From: GCA-2731375 sp002731375
GTDB taxonomy: Bacteria; Pseudomonadota; Alphaproteobacteria; GCA-2731375
Direction: 5' to 3'
DNA: 64,000 nt
Assembly (NCBI GenBank): GCA_030752605.1
Contig: JASMDX010000003.1
Span: 1-64,000, forward strand
This document shows positions 60,435 through 64,000 of this stretch, one piece after another; position 1 is the stretch's first letter, and the number at the start of each line of letters is the position of its first letter. Below the pieces are notes generated by a model. That model made no database searches and was not told the DNA's origin. It worked only from the letters and a program-made list of their open reading frames with translations. The position numbers were made by a program, and so were the translations under genes.

Positions 60435-61212
60435 CAGCGCCACCGATTGGATTCAAGCGACCGCAGGGTCAGAAATAGGAAAAGGCCGGTGAAGACGAGG
60501 AAATAGATTATATCCTCGGTATCAACCACGCCCTTGGCCAAGCTTGCAAGATGATCATTCATTGAAAGGTACGAGATGATCTGCGCGATGGTGGGCGAGA
60601 CGAACATCGTCGAATAACTCATCAGCCAGAAACAAAACAGGATTCCCACCGACAGTGAAGCCGCGATAATCTGATTTTCGGTCAGCGATGAGGTGAAAAT
60701 GCCCAATGATATGAAAGCCGCCCCCAGCATGAACAAGCCGCAATAGCCGGTGATGATCGGCACGATTTCCGGCTCACCCAGATAGATCAGTAACAGCGGA
60801 TAGGAGACGGTAGACAGCAGCATCGCCGCAAACACGGCCAGACAGGCAAAAAACTTGCCCATGACGACCTCGGCATCCTTCACCGGATAGGTGAGGAGCA
60901 ATTCCATGGTGCCGGATTTCTTCTCGTCCGCCAGCAGCTTCATGGTCAGCAGCGGCAACATCAACAACATGACGATGGAGATGTTTCCAAACAGCGGCCG
61001 CACCACAGTCTCGTTGACGTTCAGCAGATTGTACTGCTTGGCCACCATGGGGTTGGCCTGAGCCTGGAAACTCAAAACCGAAAAGCTGGCCAATAGATTA
61101 AAAAACAGATAGCCCGTCGCCGCCGCGAAGATCGCGATCACCGCATAGGCAATGTAGGAATTGAAATAGGACTTAAGGTCTTTCTTGAAGACCAGCCCAA
61201 TGCTCCTTGGGT

Positions 61213-61216
<4 letters not shown>
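60434..61216 (-). CDS. ABC-2 type permease, GldF-like
   Basis: 260 residues from GTG (GTGA overlap with the ATPase stop). Six hydrophobic helices, with the first followed by a long periplasmic loop and the ABC-2 signature segment LADEKKSGTMELLLTYPVKDAEVVMGKFFA. It forms the membrane channel with the ATPase encoded just upstream and the GldG-like protein downstream. Substrate unknown; such permeases export polymers, lipids, haem-related or copper-related cargo. Confidence 0.88.
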
Positions 61217-62172
<956 letters not shown>

Positions 62173-62177
62173 ATTTG

Positions 62178-62711
62178 CTAACCGTCCGTGCCCAGGCCAT
62201 AGCGCTTGTAAGCACCCGGCGCGCGCTTGTCCTTGAGCGCGGCTTCGATCGGTCTCTTCGTAACCGGCGTCGCCAAAAGATCAATCAGCGCCTTATCCTT
62301 GTCGAGCAGCTTACGCAGGTCCTTTTCGGGCCAATCACTCTCCCAGTTGCCGATCAGGGCATTCCAGGCCTGGGCGATGGCAACGATTTCGGCATCACTG
62401 AATTGCTTGAGATTGAGGTCCTTATTCTGGGCATTGGTGATCTCGGTATACTTTTTCATGAAATGCGCCACGACGATGAAAGGCGGACCGCAGCGGGTGC
62501 AGTATTTGAGCATTTTTTCTTCGCTGTGGCAGGTCGAGCATCTTTCATAAGCCAGTTTTATGGCCTCGTCAGGGGTATAGGCGATATACCCCATGGCCTT
62601 CGCCTCCTTGATGAATGCCTTACCCAGGGAATTGGGGACCAAGACGACCAGGGCGGCGGTAACCAGAACGGCGACGAACAATGCCACCGTAATAATCCAG
62701 CCCTTCCTCAT
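62178..62711 (-). CDS. membrane-anchored monohaem cytochrome c
   Basis: 177 residues from the ATG at 62711. An N-terminal helix (ITVALFVAVLVTAALVVLV) is followed by haem site C58-ST-C61-H62 and a second Cys pair C71-TR-C74 (metal or disulfide). C-terminal helices include SDAEIVAIAQAWNALIG. It is probably a periplasm-facing electron carrier of the bc-type complex. It starts 18 bases after a strong terminator that ends the preceding cytochrome gene, so expression may be limited relative to it. Confidence 0.86.
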   Translation of the reverse strand: MRKGWIITVALFVAVLVTAALVVLVPNSLGKAFIKEAKAMGYIAYTPDEAIKLAYERCSTCHSEEKMLKYCTRCGPPFIVVAHFMKKYTEITNAQNKDLNLKQFSDAEIVAIAQAWNALIGNWESDWPEKDLRKLLDKDKALIDLLATPVTKRPIEAALKDKRAPGAYKRYGLGTDG

Positions 62712-62728
62712 CACCAGATACCTTAAGT

Positions 62729-62783
62729 TAAAAAAAGAGGGGGTCAGTCGCGCAAGCGCTTCCGGCCCCCTCTTCCTTTTTTT
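62729..62783 (-). terminator. rho-independent terminator after the 63804 cytochrome gene
   Basis: On the minus strand a GAGGGG-rich arm pairs with CCCCCTC, followed by a run of seven T. The plus strand also has a T run on the other side, so it could act in both directions. It lies between the two cytochrome c genes, ending just 18 bases before the ATG of the downstream gene, and may set the ratio of the two products. Confidence 0.85.
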
Positions 62784-62859
62784 GCACGCCGCGTTAGATG
62801 CCGCGGACAAGAATTCCGACCTTGACCGATACTACCCGGCTACGATCAGAATTCCGAGC

Positions 62860-63804
62860 CTAAAAGCCTTTTTTGACCTTTGCTGCCACGTCGATGGCTT
62901 TCTTGCGCAAGCCGCCTTCGACATAGCCGCCGCCCTTGAGAGCGCCTTCACCGCGCCCGGCCAGGGTCATTTCATTCTCTTCCTGAGCTTCCTTGAATTC
63001 CTCGCTCTTGCCAGCCGTCAGGGCATCGACATCGCCAGCCAGCGGCTTGAACGTGGTTTTCGGGTTCAGGTATTCGTCAATCGTCTTCGGCACGTTGACG
63101 TCCGCCATCATCCGGATCCAGGCGACAACATTCCAGATGTCCTGATCCTGCAGCAGATTGCCCCAGGCCGGCATGGAGGATGATAGTAAGCTAGCTTCGC
63201 CACCGCCCTTGATCACCGTGAACAGCTGCAAATTGGATTTCTTGTTCATGTAGCTGCCGTCGGTCAGGACGCGCGGACGAGGATCGATCTCGGACGCGCT
63301 CGGACCGTCACCGCGCAGGCCCCAGCCGTGGCAGGCAATGCAATAAACGTAATACCACTGCTTGCCTTCATTGGGGTCGGCGCCGGGTACCAGGGTACTC
63401 TTGAATGCCGGCGACCAGTTGTTGGTCCATTGATTGTACAGCGCTTCGCCTTTTTTTGGCTTCTTGACGCGGTCCCACAGCTCGGTCTTGCCGGTCTTGC
63501 CGGCATAGCCGCTGTCGCCCTTCATCAAGGTAGTGCCTTCGGTGCGCTTGCCAACGCCAGTCAGATAATCAAATGGCGCCACGCCATAGGTGCTGCCGGC
63601 AACACCGGAGACCATCTGCGCGGCCTCTGCATCATAGGCTTTCGCCGCGGCATCAAGTTCCGCCTCGGTACGCACCGGGCAAACTATCCTGGTGCCGTCA
63701 TGCAACTGGCACCTTGCCGTTGCCGCACGTGATTCCGTAGGCGCCGACATCGCAATAACGCTGCCTAATGCCGCCGCCCATAGGATCTTTGATCTCAGCT
63801 GCAT
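62860..63804 (-). CDS. periplasmic monohaem cytochrome c
   Basis: 314 residues from the ATG at 63804, preceded by GGGGAG; the longer frame to 63873 is less likely. Signal peptide (LWAAALGSVIAMSAPTESRA), a 120-residue N-terminal region with two Cys (RCQLHDGTRIVCPVRT), then haem site C155-IA-C158-H159 and a candidate axial Met in SSSMPAWGNLLQDQDIWNVV. The C-terminal part is Gly/Glu/Lys-rich. First gene of the leftward operon, with an FNR-like palindrome about 150 bases upstream. Confidence 0.9.
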   Translation of the reverse strand: MQLRSKILWAAALGSVIAMSAPTESRAATARCQLHDGTRIVCPVRTEAELDAAAKAYDAEAAQMVSGVAGSTYGVAPFDYLTGVGKRTEGTTLMKGDSGYAGKTGKTELWDRVKKPKKGEALYNQWTNNWSPAFKSTLVPGADPNEGKQWYYVYCIACHGWGLRGDGPSASEIDPRPRVLTDGSYMNKKSNLQLFTVIKGGGEASLLSSSMPAWGNLLQDQDIWNVVAWIRMMADVNVPKTIDEYLNPKTTFKPLAGDVDALTAGKSEEFKEAQEENEMTLAGRGEGALKGGGYVEGGLRKKAIDVAAKVKKGF

Positions 63805-63956
63805 TCTAAATTCTCCCCGTATATCGAAGCCAGCTTTCGATACATTCGGCTGACTTACCGTCAAACTTACCAAGGGTAAAAGGGCCAGCGCGTGGACGCA
63901 CCGCCCAACACATTTCGAACACAGTTTGACGGGACCATAGTTTGCATCCCACCGAC

Positions 63957-63970
63957 TTGACCTTGGTCAA
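63957..63970. promoter_or_regulatory. FNR/anaerobox-like palindrome
   Basis: TTGAC-CTTG-GTCAA, perfectly symmetrical and similar to FNR/Dnr sites (TTGAT-N4-ATCAA). It lies 153 bases before the cytochrome c start at 63804 and resembles the box at 50899-50912. Confidence 0.55.
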
Positions 63971-64000
63971 GACGGTGTTTTGGACGCCCTCCTCGCCGCC

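Overview
The window reads as chromosomal DNA of a GC-rich alphaproteobacterium, most likely of the Rhodospirillales type. Supporting signs are the proton-translocating transhydrogenase split into three genes (PntAA, PntAB, PntB), the DapD/DapE succinylase lysine route next to a pyrimidine 5'-nucleotidase, and many c-type cytochromes. The taxonomic call is inference. No rRNA, tRNA or CRISPR array was recognised.

Layout. 1-2.1 kb: a complete IS3-family element whose left end is the first base of the window, inserted in an HD-GYP signalling gene that has since also suffered a 10-base deletion. 2.1-12 kb: GIY-YIG-like protein, FAM173-like methyltransferase, a tandem hairpin repeat, the pnt operon, an ABC1/UbiB-type kinase-like protein, oligoendopeptidase F and an acyl-CoA synthetase. 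12-16.5 kb: a Na/Pi cotransporter, a tiny lysine-rich protein, a CYTH-CHAD protein and a ParA-like ATPase, which together suggest phosphate/polyphosphate handling. 16.8-23.2 kb: a small periplasmic protein, a NapF-like ferredoxin, a UDP-glucuronate epimerase-like enzyme, a cyclic-nucleotide-domain protein, a two-receiver regulator, and two kinds of small palindromic repeat, one of them inserted in frame in a coding region.

23.2-34 kb (mostly + strand): a fused 5-oxoprolinase/hydantoinase, a winged-helix regulator, two transporters, an SDR, a HAD nucleotidase, dapD, dapE, a membrane protein and a GST. 34-43.5 kb (mostly - strand): truA with an aldo/keto reductase, then an operon of a ThuA-like protein, HyuA, HyuB and an unusual triple RidA protein, followed by an alpha/beta hydrolase with a Cys in the nucleophile position and a CMD/AhpD-like protein. 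43.6-47 kb: a copper island (P1B ATPase, CueR, a CueR-type promoter with a 19-bp spacer) followed by a dead cytochrome c gene. 47-49.5 kb: divergent zinc alcohol dehydrogenase and fumarase/adenylosuccinate-lyase-superfamily genes.

49.5-63.8 kb is the most striking region. Sco1, three TlpA-like thioredoxins, a CcmH-like protein, a CcdA-like membrane reductase and two cytochromes converge on a second operon. That operon encodes two monohaem cytochromes c, a GldA/GldF/GldG-type ABC transporter, a DUF4340 protein, a membrane-anchored ligand-binding protein and a b6-type cytochrome b fused to a C-terminal haem-c segment. Genes are tightly coupled by overlapping start/stop codons, and FNR-type boxes lie upstream of the leading cytochrome gene of each operon. 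I read this as a redox-regulated respiratory or periplasmic electron-transfer system carrying its own assembly factors. No Rieske protein or terminal enzyme lies inside the window.
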